64,000 nucleotides of DNA, from NCBI RefSeq assembly GCF_031454155.1, contig NZ_JAVDQG010000002.1:372001-436000 (forward strand). The letters run 5' to 3'. Positions 49,630-58,890 of the stretch are shown here, piece after piece. Made by a program: the position numbers and the translations under genes. The DNA is from Desmospora profundinema (GTDB lineage: Bacteria; Bacillota; Bacilli; Thermoactinomycetales; DSM-45169). Under the pieces are notes generated by a model. That model ran no database searches, had not been told where the DNA came from, and was given only the letters and a program-made list of their open reading frames with translations. Numbering within the stretch: the first letter of the stretch is position 1; each line of letters starts with the position of its first letter.

Positions 49630-50997
49630 ATGCTGTGGCTTCCCATCGACCGTGACTTGGACATCCCTCTCACCCGGCAGGTTTACGACCAGATCCGGGA
49701 GCGAATCCTGGCGGGTGTGCTGCGGGAGGGGGATCGTCTTCCTTCCACCCGGTTATTGGCAACGGAGTGGGGCATCTCGCGCAATGTAATCGTGGAAGCC
49801 TACGAGTGGCTGGAGGCGGAGGGATACATATACGGCCGTACGGGAGCGGGGACGTTTGTGGCGGCGGGAGCGTATCTGGGGCATGGTCTCCAACGGGAAA
49901 AAACGACTGTACCACCGGCTGCGGTCGAAGCGGATGAAATTGATTTCCGTCCAGGGATCCCCGATCTCGGGCGGTTTCCGCGCAAAGTATGGACGCGACT
50001 ACAGCGGGAAGCGATTGCAGACGCTCCGTCCGCGTTATTCGGTTATCATCCTTCGGAAGGAATTCGTGAATTGAGGGAAGCCTTATGTAATTACCTGAAT
50101 CGAACACGCGGGATCATCTGTCCACCCGATCAAATTCTGATCACATCAGGCGCAGCCCAGGCGTTTCATCTGCTGGCACTTCTGTGGCGGTCAGAGGGAA
50201 CGGCAGTCGGGTTGGAGGAGCCGGGAAATTCGGAAATCCACGCCATCTTCTCCTCCCAGGGGGTAAATGTCCATCCCCTGACCGTGGATCGGGACGGGCT
50301 GTTGACGGATCATCTGGAGCAAGAAAACTCCGCACGTCTGATCGTCACCACACCTTCCCATCAATACCCTCTGGGTGGAACCTTACCCATCCAGCGTCGG
50401 ATCCAACTGGTCCAACATGCCCGGAAGCGGAACGCAATCCTCGTGGAAGACGATTATGACAGTGAATTCCGGTACGACATCCGTCCGCTTCACTCCCTGT
50501 ATGAACTGGCACCGGAACGAACCGTTCACATCGGTTCGTTCAGCAAAGTCCTCTCCCCCGCCCTCAGATTAGGCTATATGCTGCTCCCCCCAGACTGGGT
50601 GAAGTCCGTGCAACGATTCAAGCGGCTGGTCGACCTTCATACCTCCGCTTTGGAGCAACGGGTGTTGGCCGCTTTTATCCGGGACGGCCATCTGGAAAGG
50701 CACATTCGCAACAGCCGCAAAGCCTATGCCCGCAAACACCGGATTCTGCTTCAGGCATTGGCCTCTTCCTTTCCCACGGCGGACATTTTCGGAGGCTCCG
50801 CCGGCCTTCACATCGCGGTTCGTTTTCCCGTAACCGTCACGTTTCCGGAACCGTCCCTTCGGCGACACCGGGTTCGGATGTACCCCCTGCCCGGAGATGA
50901 TAACATCTGGATTCTCGGATTTGGGAACGTAGCGGAACAGGATATTGCCATCGGTATCGACCGGCTGGCACAAGCCGCTTCACCCACCTCCCGTTGA
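49630..50997 (+). CDS. MocR-type GntR/aminotransferase regulator (PdxR-like)
   Basis: Transcriptional regulator of 455 residues: GntR winged helix (about 10-78, VYDQIRERILAGVLREGDRL, SRNVIVEAYEWLEAEGYIYG) joined to a class I aminotransferase fold (about 105-450) with the PLP lysine in SFSKVLSPALRLGY. PdxR and GabR have this design and sense PLP or PLP-amino acid adducts. No pdxST or gab genes are next to it; the divergent four-helix membrane protein is a likely target. AAGGAG lies nine bases before the ATG. Confidence 0.93.
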   Translation: MLWLPIDRDLDIPLTRQVYDQIRERILAGVLREGDRLPSTRLLATEWGISRNVIVEAYEWLEAEGYIYGRTGAGTFVAAGAYLGHGLQREKTTVPPAAVEADEIDFRPGIPDLGRFPRKVWTRLQREAIADAPSALFGYHPSEGIRELREALCNYLNRTRGIICPPDQILITSGAAQAFHLLALLWRSEGTAVGLEEPGNSEIHAIFSSQGVNVHPLTVDRDGLLTDHLEQENSARLIVTTPSHQYPLGGTLPIQRRIQLVQHARKRNAILVEDDYDSEFRYDIRPLHSLYELAPERTVHIGSFSKVLSPALRLGYMLLPPDWVKSVQRFKRLVDLHTSALEQRVLAAFIRDGHLERHIRNSRKAYARKHRILLQALASSFPTADIFGGSAGLHIAVRFPVTVTFPEPSLRRHRVRMYPLPGDDNIWILGFGNVAEQDIAIGIDRLAQAASPTSR

Positions 50998-51029
50998 AAC
51001 AGTGACATGTTGTAATCATCCTATATAGT

Positions 51030-51060
51030 TGGAGCCATCCTGCATGCAGGATGGCTCCCG
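51030..51060. terminator. Hairpin between convergent mocR and GH32 genes
   Basis: GGAGCCATCCTGC / GCAGGATGGCTCC, perfectly paired. No T-run, so termination is probable but not certain. Confidence 0.55.
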
Positions 51061-51061
51061 A

Positions 51062-52543
51062 TCAATCCAGCTGATATGGCCATAAAACGGCTTCCATCTC
51101 GGTTTTGCCTTGTTCGGAGAAAAACCGAATTCCGCCACTGGTTTTGGAGGGGAAAATCCGTGAGGTGAAAACGGCTTCTCCGTCATTGACAAACAACTCG
51201 ATGGAGGATACGTCCATAAAGATGCGTAAGCAAATCTCATCGGCATCCAGGAAGCGGGCGCGCGAGGTTCCGTAATCCACCGCAACCGGAGCGCCGGATG
51301 AGGACCGGTCGAGGATCACCTTCTTTTGCTCCTTGTCGTAGCGGATCACCGTTTTTTCCTCGTCCCCCACCCGAAGTTCCACTCCAAACGCGGAGGCGTC
51401 TTCCGGCGTAAAACGGCACTCCAGTTCATACGTGGTTCCCAGAAAGCCTTCATACGCCTTGGTTTCGGAGCTTATGGCATCGGTGATGGTAAGCGACTCG
51501 CCCCGGAGGGAATCCAACTCCCGGACCGGCTGCTGCAAGAGCTGATCCCCTTTGCGGATCACTTCACGGGGAAGCGTCAGGCAGTGGGCCCAGCCGTAAG
51601 CATCGGTTGGATAGGCGAGATCCGGCAACCCCATCCACCCCACCAGGATGCGCCGTCCATCCGGACTTTCCGTCGTCTGCGGGGCGTAGAAGTCAAATCC
51701 GTTATCCCATTCCCGGAAGGGGCCATGGTGGATTCGGGGACGATGGAAGTCCAGGGGCTCACCGAGGAGATAGCCGGATTGATAGATGTTTTGGTAGGAA
51801 TCCCCCTGCGGGGTCAATCCCTGAGGAGAGAACATTAACACACCCCGACGATCCGCCTCAAAGTAGTCCGGGCACTCCCACATATAGCCGAAATGCGGCA
51901 AAGCCGTTTCGAGTTCGCCCACCCACTCCCACTCCCGCAAGTCAGGAGAGCGGTAAAGGAGAATGCATCCCGTCTCATCCTTCTTTCTTTGCGCACCGAT
52001 CACCGCAAAAAAGTGCTCGCCTTCTTTCCACACCTTGGGATCCCGGAAATGGGAGGTATACCCCTCGGGAGGAGCGGCAATCACCGGCTTCTCCCATTTC
52101 TCGATCCGTCCGTCCGGATGCATCACCGCCATACACTGGTATGGATGGCGCACCCAGTCGGCATCATGGGTGTTTCCAGTATAAAAAAGATACAGTTTTC
52201 CCTCGTGGACGATCCCGCTTCCGGAATAAGCCCCGTGGCTTTCAAAAAACTCCGTGGGCTCAATCCCCACCCCGACGTTGTGCCACCGCACCAGATCCGT
52301 TGATGCGGTGTGATACCAATGCTTCATCCCGTGTACCGGACCAAAAGGAAACCACTGATAAAACAGATGGTATTTTCCCTGATAGTAGGCAAAGCCGTTG
52401 GGATCGTTCAACAAACCGGTGGATGGCTGGATATGATAAGCCTGCCGCCAAGGCGACCCCTCCACCTGCTTTTGCAGGGCATCCAACTCTCCCGGATGCG
52501 CCTCCTGTATCCGCCGATATAACTCTTCTCTTGACCATTCCAT
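51062..52543 (-). CDS. scrB: Sucrose-6-phosphate hydrolase, GH32
   Basis: Cytoplasmic invertase-type glycoside hydrolase of 493 residues with no signal peptide. Nucleophile Asp47 in LLNDPNG, transition-state stabiliser Asp168 in FRDPKV and acid/base Glu223 in WECPDYF; a C-terminal beta-sandwich starts near 355. This set is diagnostic for GH32; the cytoplasmic location favours sucrose-6-phosphate. No sucrose PTS or regulator gene is adjacent, so a role on unphosphorylated fructosides remains possible. Confidence 0.92.
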   Translation of the reverse strand: MEWSREELYRRIQEAHPGELDALQKQVEGSPWRQAYHIQPSTGLLNDPNGFAYYQGKYHLFYQWFPFGPVHGMKHWYHTASTDLVRWHNVGVGIEPTEFFESHGAYSGSGIVHEGKLYLFYTGNTHDADWVRHPYQCMAVMHPDGRIEKWEKPVIAAPPEGYTSHFRDPKVWKEGEHFFAVIGAQRKKDETGCILLYRSPDLREWEWVGELETALPHFGYMWECPDYFEADRRGVLMFSPQGLTPQGDSYQNIYQSGYLLGEPLDFHRPRIHHGPFREWDNGFDFYAPQTTESPDGRRILVGWMGLPDLAYPTDAYGWAHCLTLPREVIRKGDQLLQQPVRELDSLRGESLTITDAISSETKAYEGFLGTTYELECRFTPEDASAFGVELRVGDEEKTVIRYDKEQKKVILDRSSSGAPVAVDYGTSRARFLDADEICLRIFMDVSSIELFVNDGEAVFTSRIFPSKTSGGIRFFSEQGKTEMEAVLWPYQLD

Positions 52544-52599
52544 CCTCGGTTCACCATCCTTTTACTCCCATTCATACTGCGAAAAGTGATCTATTCTCT

Positions 52600-52681
52600 G
52601 GGGCGTATCTGAACAATCCGTAGTGCCAGCCATACCGACCCTCCATTTTCTCATGAAAAGATAAATGGGCCAGACAGGCAC
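52600..52681 (-). repeat. Internally deleted copy of the CTAGGGC element (copy C, ~80 bp)
   Basis: GGGCGTATCTGAACAATCCG at one end and GGCCAGACAGGCA at the other, joined through CCAGCCATACCGACCCTCC. Compared with copy B the central TTTGCGC hairpin region of about 65 bp is missing. Confidence 0.75.
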
Positions 52682-52761
52682 TTTCAATCACACCATCCCA
52701 TGCCCGTGCATGCTGCTCTTCCTCCTATCATCGATAGCCACGGACGATACACTTATTTATC

Positions 52762-53736
52762 TTAGCACGGTTGACGCCCCCGTTCATCGGCTGTTTTTTC
52801 TGGGCAACCCCTGTCCTGATCTTCTTTTTCTCGCTCCACACTTGACCCCTCTCCCGACCTCCACGTACCTGCCGCAATTCCGGCCAGAACCAATGCCATT
52901 CCGATCAAATGCGAATGGGTCAATGCTTCCCCCAACACCATCACAGACAACAGGACAGCGGTAAGGGGCATCACAGCGGTGAATAAACCCGAAACACTCC
53001 CCCTGACCCTTGACACGCCCGTATACCAAAGAAAAAAAGCCAACACCGTAACGATCAACGCATGATAGAGGAGCAGAAAAAGATCCAGTCCGGTCAAGGA
53101 AGAAAAATCAAACGTCCAGGCTTGGACAATGGCAAAGGGAAAAAAACAGAGAAAGCCGATTCCCGCCACTGCAGTGGAAATAGCCAACGGACTTAACCTG
53201 GGAGACAGGATTTTTCCCACCACCGTAAACAACGCTTCTCCAGCCACCGCCATCATCACAAGGAAATTGCCCAACCAGGAAAAGGTCACCTGAGTGTCGG
53301 AAAAACCAGCATGAAACTTCAGAATTGCCACTCCCCCTATGGCGAGTAGAAGTCCCGCTCCGAGCGATCGCTCCCACTTTTCTTTCAACAACCATACGGA
53401 AAGCACCGCCACCAGCGCCGGGGTTGTGGCGGTTAAGATACCCGCCTCCATCGCCGTGGTAAACCGAACCCCTACCAGCAAACAGATACTAAACAGAAAT
53501 ACCCCTGCAAAAGACTGAAGGGTCAACCAGCACCACTCTTTTCGTTCGATCCTCGGAAAACCCCCTTCTTTTATCTGTAACCAGATCAGCAGGACGGCCG
53601 CCGCGATTCCGAAACGAATTCCAGACGCCAAAAAGATCGGCAATCGTTCCGCCATCACCTTTCCTGCCACGACAGAACTGCCCACGATCATCATGGCTAA
53701 AGTTAAACATCCATAGTACAACCCACGTTTTTCCAC
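52762..53736 (-). CDS. EamA (DMT) family transporter
   Basis: Ten-helix drug/metabolite transporter of 324 residues built from two EamA repeats (about 5-140 and 150-290). Visible features are the conserved SFAGVFLFSICLLVGVRFTT stretch and TATTPALVAVLSVWLLKE at the end of repeat one, with VMPLTAVLLSVMVLGEALT in repeat two. The C-terminal 35 residues are charged and cytoplasmic. Substrate unknown; amino-acid or metabolite export is typical. Confidence 0.9.
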   Translation of the reverse strand: MEKRGLYYGCLTLAMMIVGSSVVAGKVMAERLPIFLASGIRFGIAAAVLLIWLQIKEGGFPRIERKEWCWLTLQSFAGVFLFSICLLVGVRFTTAMEAGILTATTPALVAVLSVWLLKEKWERSLGAGLLLAIGGVAILKFHAGFSDTQVTFSWLGNFLVMMAVAGEALFTVVGKILSPRLSPLAISTAVAGIGFLCFFPFAIVQAWTFDFSSLTGLDLFLLLYHALIVTVLAFFLWYTGVSRVRGSVSGLFTAVMPLTAVLLSVMVLGEALTHSHLIGMALVLAGIAAGTWRSGEGSSVEREKEDQDRGCPEKTADERGRQPC

Positions 53737-53860
53737 TCTTCATCCCCCACTCTCCGTTTGAAAAACGGTATCACAGGGAGAAAAGAGGGTGTAGGTCCAT
53801 TCCGCGGGGATTGGGATGGGTCCAATTCGCTTATCGAGAGAGCTTCATTTTTACCCATCA

Positions 53861-53888
53861 AAAAACCGACCCATCATGGGTCGGCTGA
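53861..53888 (-). terminator. Terminator of ribU
   Basis: Minus strand: CCGACCCATGATGGGTCGG followed by TTTTTTG. Confidence 0.85.
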
Positions 53889-53929
53889 AGTGAATAACGT
53901 TCGTTCCATCATGCAAATGATCGCAAACT

Positions 53930-54514
53930 TCAAGCGACGCGTTCTATACCGGATAACTGTTGGAGCCGAGGCTTCAGACGGATGTAGAGGGGAACGAACA
54001 CCAACGCGATCAAAAAGCCTTTCACCAGATTAAAGGGGCCGATACCGTAGAGAACCAGCGCCACTTTTTCCGGTCCCTCTATCGTCCAGTTGATCAGGAA
54101 CGCGTAAGCCGGCAGGATCACCCAGTAGTTGGCGACGCTCATGATCACGGCCATGGTCACAGTCGCCGCAACCAGACCGGTGATGATCCCTTTCAGGCCG
54201 GTCATGCGACGGGCGATCCAGACGGTGATCACCACAAAGATACTGCCCGCGAGAAAGTTGGATAGTTCGCCGATGGGTAGCCCTGCCTCACTGCCGGTGA
54301 AGAGATAATGCAGCAGATTTTTGATCAGTTCCACTAACACCCCCATCCACGGACCGAACAGGAGTCCCGCCACCAAGGCAGGCACTTCGCTGAAGTCCAC
54401 TTTCAGAAAAGCGGGAAAGAGGGGAAGCGGGAAGTTTAAGTACTGCATCAAAAAAGCAAATCCGGACAAAAGGGACACCATCGTCAGTTTGGCTGTCGTG
54501 AATCGTCTCGCCAC
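53930..54514 (-). CDS. ribU: ECF transporter S component for riboflavin, RibU
   Basis: Substrate-binding membrane subunit of an energy-coupling-factor importer; 194 residues, six helices. The family patterns FPAFLKVDFSEVPALVAGLL and ELIKNLLHYLFTG match RibU. Start GTG 54514, eight bases after AAGGAGAG. An FMN riboswitch and terminator precede the gene, which confirms flavin import and end-product control. The ATPase and EcfT subunits are not in this window. Confidence 0.95.
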   Translation of the reverse strand: MARRFTTAKLTMVSLLSGFAFLMQYLNFPLPLFPAFLKVDFSEVPALVAGLLFGPWMGVLVELIKNLLHYLFTGSEAGLPIGELSNFLAGSIFVVITVWIARRMTGLKGIITGLVAATVTMAVIMSVANYWVILPAYAFLINWTIEGPEKVALVLYGIGPFNLVKGFLIALVFVPLYIRLKPRLQQLSGIERVA

Positions 54515-54555
54515 CAGAACACTCTCCTTTTTGTGTATCTGATGACAACCGTACA

Positions 54556-54606
54556 ACGAAAAAGGCCCGAAAAAAGAGATCCACCTCTTCTTCGGGTCCG
54601 GGAAAG
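54556..54606 (-). terminator. Regulated terminator of the FMN riboswitch
   Basis: Minus strand: GACCCGAAGAAGAGG pairs with CTCTTTTTTCGGGCC, then TTTTTCG. It lies between the aptamer and ribU and is the expected expression platform. Confidence 0.75.
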
Positions 54607-54680
54607 AGTGCAGATTTAAATAAAGGTTTACCAATCAGAGAGATAAACCCTTCCTCCACTCCACGTGTACGTGTAGTCAT

Positions 54681-54815
54681 CCTTCTCCCATCCAGACTAT
54701 ACTGTCGGTCCCGGAGTCACACCGGGTCCACCGCTCCTGACGGAACGGGTCACGGACTGAGGCGGTCACCCGCCATCACCGCCGGTCGGGAATTTCACCC
54801 TGCCCCGAAGGATTG
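54681..54815 (-). promoter_or_regulatory. FMN riboswitch (RFN element)
   Basis: Minus-strand aptamer with the conserved blocks CTTCGGGGCAGGGTGAAATT, CCCGACCGGCGGT, GAGCCCGCGA-type region (here GGTGACCGCCTCAGTCC), GGACCCGGTGTGACTCCGGG and GACAGTATAGTCTGGATGGG. FMN binding favours the downstream terminator and shuts off ribU. Confidence 0.95.
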
Positions 54816-54893
54816 AAACGTTATTCACTTACAAACATTGTAACGAAAAGCCTTTCTCTCTGGCAAGGGAATGGGTACAAGGTTCAACACCAC

Positions 54894-56696
54894 TCACGAT
54901 GGTTTCTCACCTTTGACCGTCTGCTCCATCACCTGCCGAAATACCCGGTGAGCTCGATCATCCTTGCTGTCCTCCACAGAACGGATGACGACCGAAATCG
55001 CATAACGGGGTTCATCCGTCGGACCAAAGCCGATCATCCACTTGTTGAAATGATCATAGTCCGGGCCCAGTTGAGCCGTTCCGGTCTTGGCCGCCATCTT
55101 GACATCGGAGGGTTTCAGAGATTGGGCCGTTCCGTCAGTGACAGCGGTGCGCATCATTTTTCGCAATTGGCGCAGTGTTTCCGGCTTTATCGATTGATCC
55201 ACGGCCAACGTGTGCGGTTCAAAAGCGAAAAACGTTTCATTGTCATCCCGCTGAATCTCCTTCACCACCCGAGGATTTAAGGTTTGGCCGTCATGGAACA
55301 GTGTCGTCACCATATTGACCGCTTGCAATGGAGTCACCCGCACATCCCGTTGTCCAATTCCCGTCTGGGCAACGGCGCCTGCATCCCCGCGGGTAGCTTC
55401 ATCGGAAAAGATCACCCCCTGGTGTTCCTGGGGGAGTTGGCGGAAACCTTTCTCCTTAAACACCGTTCCTGACCACAACACACGGCTTCCCAACCCTAAG
55501 CGATGGGCATACTTTTCAAGCGTCTTGCCGCCCAGGTTTTCCGCAACCTGGGCAAACACCACATTGCACGAATTGGCGTAGGCCTGTTCCAGGGTTTGCG
55601 TGCCATGTCCGTCAGGGTTGGAATCCCGCAAGCCGTAGCGCCCCAGATGGCCGTTACAGTGAAACTTATCGGTCGGTTTCACTTTCCCTGTATCCAAAGC
55701 GGCAACCGCCACCACCGTTTTAAAGATGGAACCCGGGGTGGTCTCCATCAACGCCCGATTATCCCATGGATTCCATTCCTTTTCCTGGTTGTACTCGCTG
55801 GGACGGCTGGCCACTGCCAGCAAATCCCCGCTGGCGATCTCCTGCACCAATACCGCCCCTTCTCCCACCGCCGCATCATCCAGGGCACGCTCCGCCACTG
55901 CCTGAATCCGTCGGTCCAGCGTCGTCAGCAAGCGATAAGAGGCTCCTTCAGAAGTACCCTCCACTTTCATCGAAAGCCCGTTCAGCGGGCGTCCCCTGCC
56001 ATCCGTCGTGTAACTGAGCAAAGTGGACCCGTCGGCGCGAAGAAACGGTTCAAAACTGGACTCCAGCCCGGTCACCCCGATCCGGGAATGACTGTTGTAT
56101 AGGCCATGCTCCCATTCTTCCGGAAAGCGTTGTTGGATCAAGAATGGGTTTCGCTCCACTCGACCAATCACTTGTCGGGCACCGCGGTTCCGCCAGCGGT
56201 CATCCGATTCAAGGGCATCAATTCCCGAGATCTCCAACTCTCTCACCATTTGAGCCTGTTTCTCTTTTAACACCAATTCCCTTCCATCCGGTTGAGAGAG
56301 GGCGGCGGGCATCGTTAACGATTTTAGTTGATGGACCAATTGCCCCTCGGTCCAACCCAGCAGCGAGGCCAGACGGCCTAACTTACCGTGATGAGCCTCC
56401 ACCTGGGCTTGGGAAAAGGGGGAGGCGAACAAGCGCCAATCCCGCGTCCCCGTCAGGGATTCCCCATGACGGTCCAATATGCTTCCCCGACCGCTGTCCA
56501 CTACCACCACCCGGCTTTGCTGTTCCTCCGCCCTGGCAATCAGGTCCGTTTCCTCTCGGGAGAAGGAAACCGATGAACCCATCTGCACCCCATACAATCG
56601 CCACAACAATGCGGAAAATGCGAGGATCAACGCGAGGGAAACCAGCCATGTCCGCTTCTGTCTGATGTATTTACCCCGTCTGAATTGAATCTCCAT
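54894..56696 (-). CDS. Class B penicillin-binding protein (PbpI-like transpeptidase)
   Basis: Membrane-anchored peptidoglycan transpeptidase of 600 residues. One N-terminal membrane helix (about 16-36), a dimerisation region (60-250), and the transpeptidase domain with Ser323 and Lys326 (PGSIFKTV), SCN (376-378, ANSCNVVF) and KTGT (537-540). PbpI/YrrR of B. subtilis belongs to the same chromosomal neighbourhood. I chose ATG 56696, after GGGGGCGG; the upstream extension of 60 residues is non-hydrophobic and probably untranslated. Confidence 0.88.
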   Translation of the reverse strand: MEIQFRRGKYIRQKRTWLVSLALILAFSALLWRLYGVQMGSSVSFSREETDLIARAEEQQSRVVVVDSGRGSILDRHGESLTGTRDWRLFASPFSQAQVEAHHGKLGRLASLLGWTEGQLVHQLKSLTMPAALSQPDGRELVLKEKQAQMVRELEISGIDALESDDRWRNRGARQVIGRVERNPFLIQQRFPEEWEHGLYNSHSRIGVTGLESSFEPFLRADGSTLLSYTTDGRGRPLNGLSMKVEGTSEGASYRLLTTLDRRIQAVAERALDDAAVGEGAVLVQEIASGDLLAVASRPSEYNQEKEWNPWDNRALMETTPGSIFKTVVAVAALDTGKVKPTDKFHCNGHLGRYGLRDSNPDGHGTQTLEQAYANSCNVVFAQVAENLGGKTLEKYAHRLGLGSRVLWSGTVFKEKGFRQLPQEHQGVIFSDEATRGDAGAVAQTGIGQRDVRVTPLQAVNMVTTLFHDGQTLNPRVVKEIQRDDNETFFAFEPHTLAVDQSIKPETLRQLRKMMRTAVTDGTAQSLKPSDVKMAAKTGTAQLGPDYDHFNKWMIGFGPTDEPRYAISVVIRSVEDSKDDRAHRVFRQVMEQTVKGEKPS

Positions 56697-56888
56697 AACC
56701 GGACCGCCCCCTTGTTCCTCTCCAGCTTGGGCAAGCGAATCGGTCCATATACTTATCAACCTGGGATCTCTATTACTTTCATCTGGAAAGTCCATTGACA
56801 TTTGTCCATGCTTACTCCCTATAATAGTGTGATTCCTATCATAGTTTGGTGCGATTATTCTGTCTATTTCTGACAAAGGGGTGAAAGT

Positions 56889-57635
56889 GTGGATTGGAAC
56901 GACTCACCGCAACGGATCATCGGTGGCTTACGCCGGCTGAAACGAAAAGTGACCAATCGAATTTTGCCCTCCCCCCCTACTCAAACCGAAGCGGAGCGGA
57001 AATCCCCCCTTCCAGGCTCCACAGGGGAACACCTTCTGCAAAAGCAATACGGCACGGACAAACGCGCGTTGGCATTTTACAACCATCAGATGATGGACCG
57101 CCTAAACGACGTCATGATCGACTATATCGCCCGACAAGAAATGGTCTTCCTCTCCACCTCAGATGGCAACGGTGAGTGTGACTCCTCATTTCGGGCTGGA
57201 CCACCCGGATTTGTCCGCATCATCAATGATCGACAGCTGATGTATCCCGAATACCGGGGAAACGGTGTGATGGCCAGCCTCGGAAATATCGTCGAAAATC
57301 CTCATATCGGGATGCTGTTCATCGACTTCTTCCAAACAGCCGTGGGATTACATGTAAACGGAAAAGCAAGTATATTGGAGAACTCCGAATTGCTGATTCA
57401 ACCGGACTTACCGGATGTGATCCGGGAGGATATCCTGACGGAAGACGGGAGAAAACCGGAGCGCTGGGTGCTCGTGGATGTGGAGGAAGCGTATATTCAC
57501 TGCTCCAAACACATCCCCTTGTTGCGAAAACTGGATCGGGAAATCGATTGGGGAACCGATGATGCGGCTAAAAAAGGCGGGGATCACTTCCAAGTGAAAA
57601 ACGAAAGCCGTCCCTGGAAAAACACGCACTCCTGA
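56889..57635 (+). CDS. Pyridoxamine 5'-phosphate oxidase-like protein
   Basis: FMN- or heme-binding split-barrel protein of 248 residues. The domain begins at about residue 75 (YIARQEMVFLSTSDGNGECDSSFRAGPPGF) and has RIINDRQLMYPEYRGN. These match the PPOX group annotated as pyridoxamine-phosphate-oxidase-related FMN-binding proteins. An N-terminal basic extension (1-70) is unusual. GTG start with AAGGGGTG six bases upstream. Substrate unknown; monocistronic, with a terminator after it. Confidence 0.8.
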   Translation: MDWNDSPQRIIGGLRRLKRKVTNRILPSPPTQTEAERKSPLPGSTGEHLLQKQYGTDKRALAFYNHQMMDRLNDVMIDYIARQEMVFLSTSDGNGECDSSFRAGPPGFVRIINDRQLMYPEYRGNGVMASLGNIVENPHIGMLFIDFFQTAVGLHVNGKASILENSELLIQPDLPDVIREDILTEDGRKPERWVLVDVEEAYIHCSKHIPLLRKLDREIDWGTDDAAKKGGDHFQVKNESRPWKNTHS

Positions 57636-57681
57636 TTTAAATCCAACCTGCTTTACCGGTCTTCCATTTCTTTCTTTGGAT

Positions 57682-57717
57682 AAGCCCCCTGCCATTAGTG
57701 GAGGGGGCTTGTTTAGG
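57682..57717. terminator. Terminator between convergent PPOX and mltG genes
   Basis: AAGCCCCCT, 9-nt loop, GGAGGGGGCTT, then GTTTA; usable on both strands. Confidence 0.8.
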
Positions 57718-57726
57718 ACCGATATT

Positions 57727-58749
57727 TTATGGCCTTTGCTTGCTTTTCTCGATGTTTTGTTCATGCTCTTTTTCCGTCCGGGCGAAGTAGTGTTTCCCTG
57801 TCCCGTCTTTCCGGGTCACATAGAAAAAGTAATCGTGCTCTTCCGGCTCCAAAGCCGCACGCAACGCCGCTTTGCCGGGATTGGCGATGGGACCGGGCGG
57901 GAGCCCTTCGATTCGATAGGTATTATAAGGGCTGTCAATTTCCAGATCTTTATAGAAGAGCCGCTCTTTTTGCTTTCCGAGTGCATATTGGACGGTGGCA
58001 TCCACCTGCAGCTTCATGCCGTCGTCCAACCGATTATAGATTACACCGGCGATCCGGGGGAGCTCTTCCTTCACTTGGCCCTCCCGCTCGATAATGGAAG
58101 CGATGGTAACCCATTCATCTACGGTTAATCCCTTTTGGTCCAGTTTCTGCTTGATATCGTCATGCTCCAATTCCCGTTGAAACTGGCGCAGCATTTTGTC
58201 CACCAACTCATGGGGATCGGCATCCCGTGGCAGATTGTACGTGATCGGATACAGATAGCCCTCCAGCCGATGCGTTCGCTTCGGATCCGCCGGAATCTGT
58301 TGTACAAAATCATAGGCGTATTCGGCTTCATTCACCGCTTTTAGAAATGCTTCCCGTTCCACTCCCCGTTTGGCCACCCGATCCGCAACCTGATCCACGG
58401 TAAACCCTTCCGGAATCGTTACACTCATCACGTTTTGCGATCCATCCGCAAAGATACCCAGTATGTCTTGTGCGGTGGAATGGGGAGGGATTTCATACAC
58501 ACCCGCTTTCAACCCCTTGGACTTTCCTTCCAGCCATGCATAAAGAGCAAAAAGCCAGCCATGTTCGATTACGTTCTCCCGCTCCAATATTTGACCCACG
58601 TCCAAAACCGACGCCCCCTGTGGAACCTCTACTTCCACCGATTCGCCGCCGGACGAAAGTTGCAGTGATTGTTGTACATACCAGTAACCACTCACGGCAA
58701 GAGCAGCCGTGATGACTAAAGTCAACAGGATACTCCAGATCCATTTCAT
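57727..58749 (-). CDS. mltG: Endolytic transglycosylase MltG, second copy
   Basis: Membrane-anchored lytic transglycosylase of 340 residues that cuts nascent glycan strands. One membrane helix (about 5-25), a LysM-like region (about 35-110), and the YceG catalytic domain with the general acid Glu in IASIIEREGQ and the substrate loop LPPGPIANPG. It is a close paralogue of the neighbouring gene, 140 bp away, and last in the alaS-ireB-ruvX block. Start ATG 58749 (MKW, as in the other copy). Confidence 0.93.
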   Translation of the reverse strand: MKWIWSILLTLVITAALAVSGYWYVQQSLQLSSGGESVEVEVPQGASVLDVGQILERENVIEHGWLFALYAWLEGKSKGLKAGVYEIPPHSTAQDILGIFADGSQNVMSVTIPEGFTVDQVADRVAKRGVEREAFLKAVNEAEYAYDFVQQIPADPKRTHRLEGYLYPITYNLPRDADPHELVDKMLRQFQRELEHDDIKQKLDQKGLTVDEWVTIASIIEREGQVKEELPRIAGVIYNRLDDGMKLQVDATVQYALGKQKERLFYKDLEIDSPYNTYRIEGLPPGPIANPGKAALRAALEPEEHDYFFYVTRKDGTGKHYFARTEKEHEQNIEKSKQRP

Positions 58750-58890
58750 GTTTCCGGTGTTCCTCTCTTGATGATTTTGGCTCTCCCTGGATTGTACACG
58801 CTTCATTCAATGGCGGCAACCCCGGGAGGAATGCAAGGAATGAAGCTTGAAGAAAAAAGGGGTCCCCTGCATCGGGCAAACCCCTTTTCA

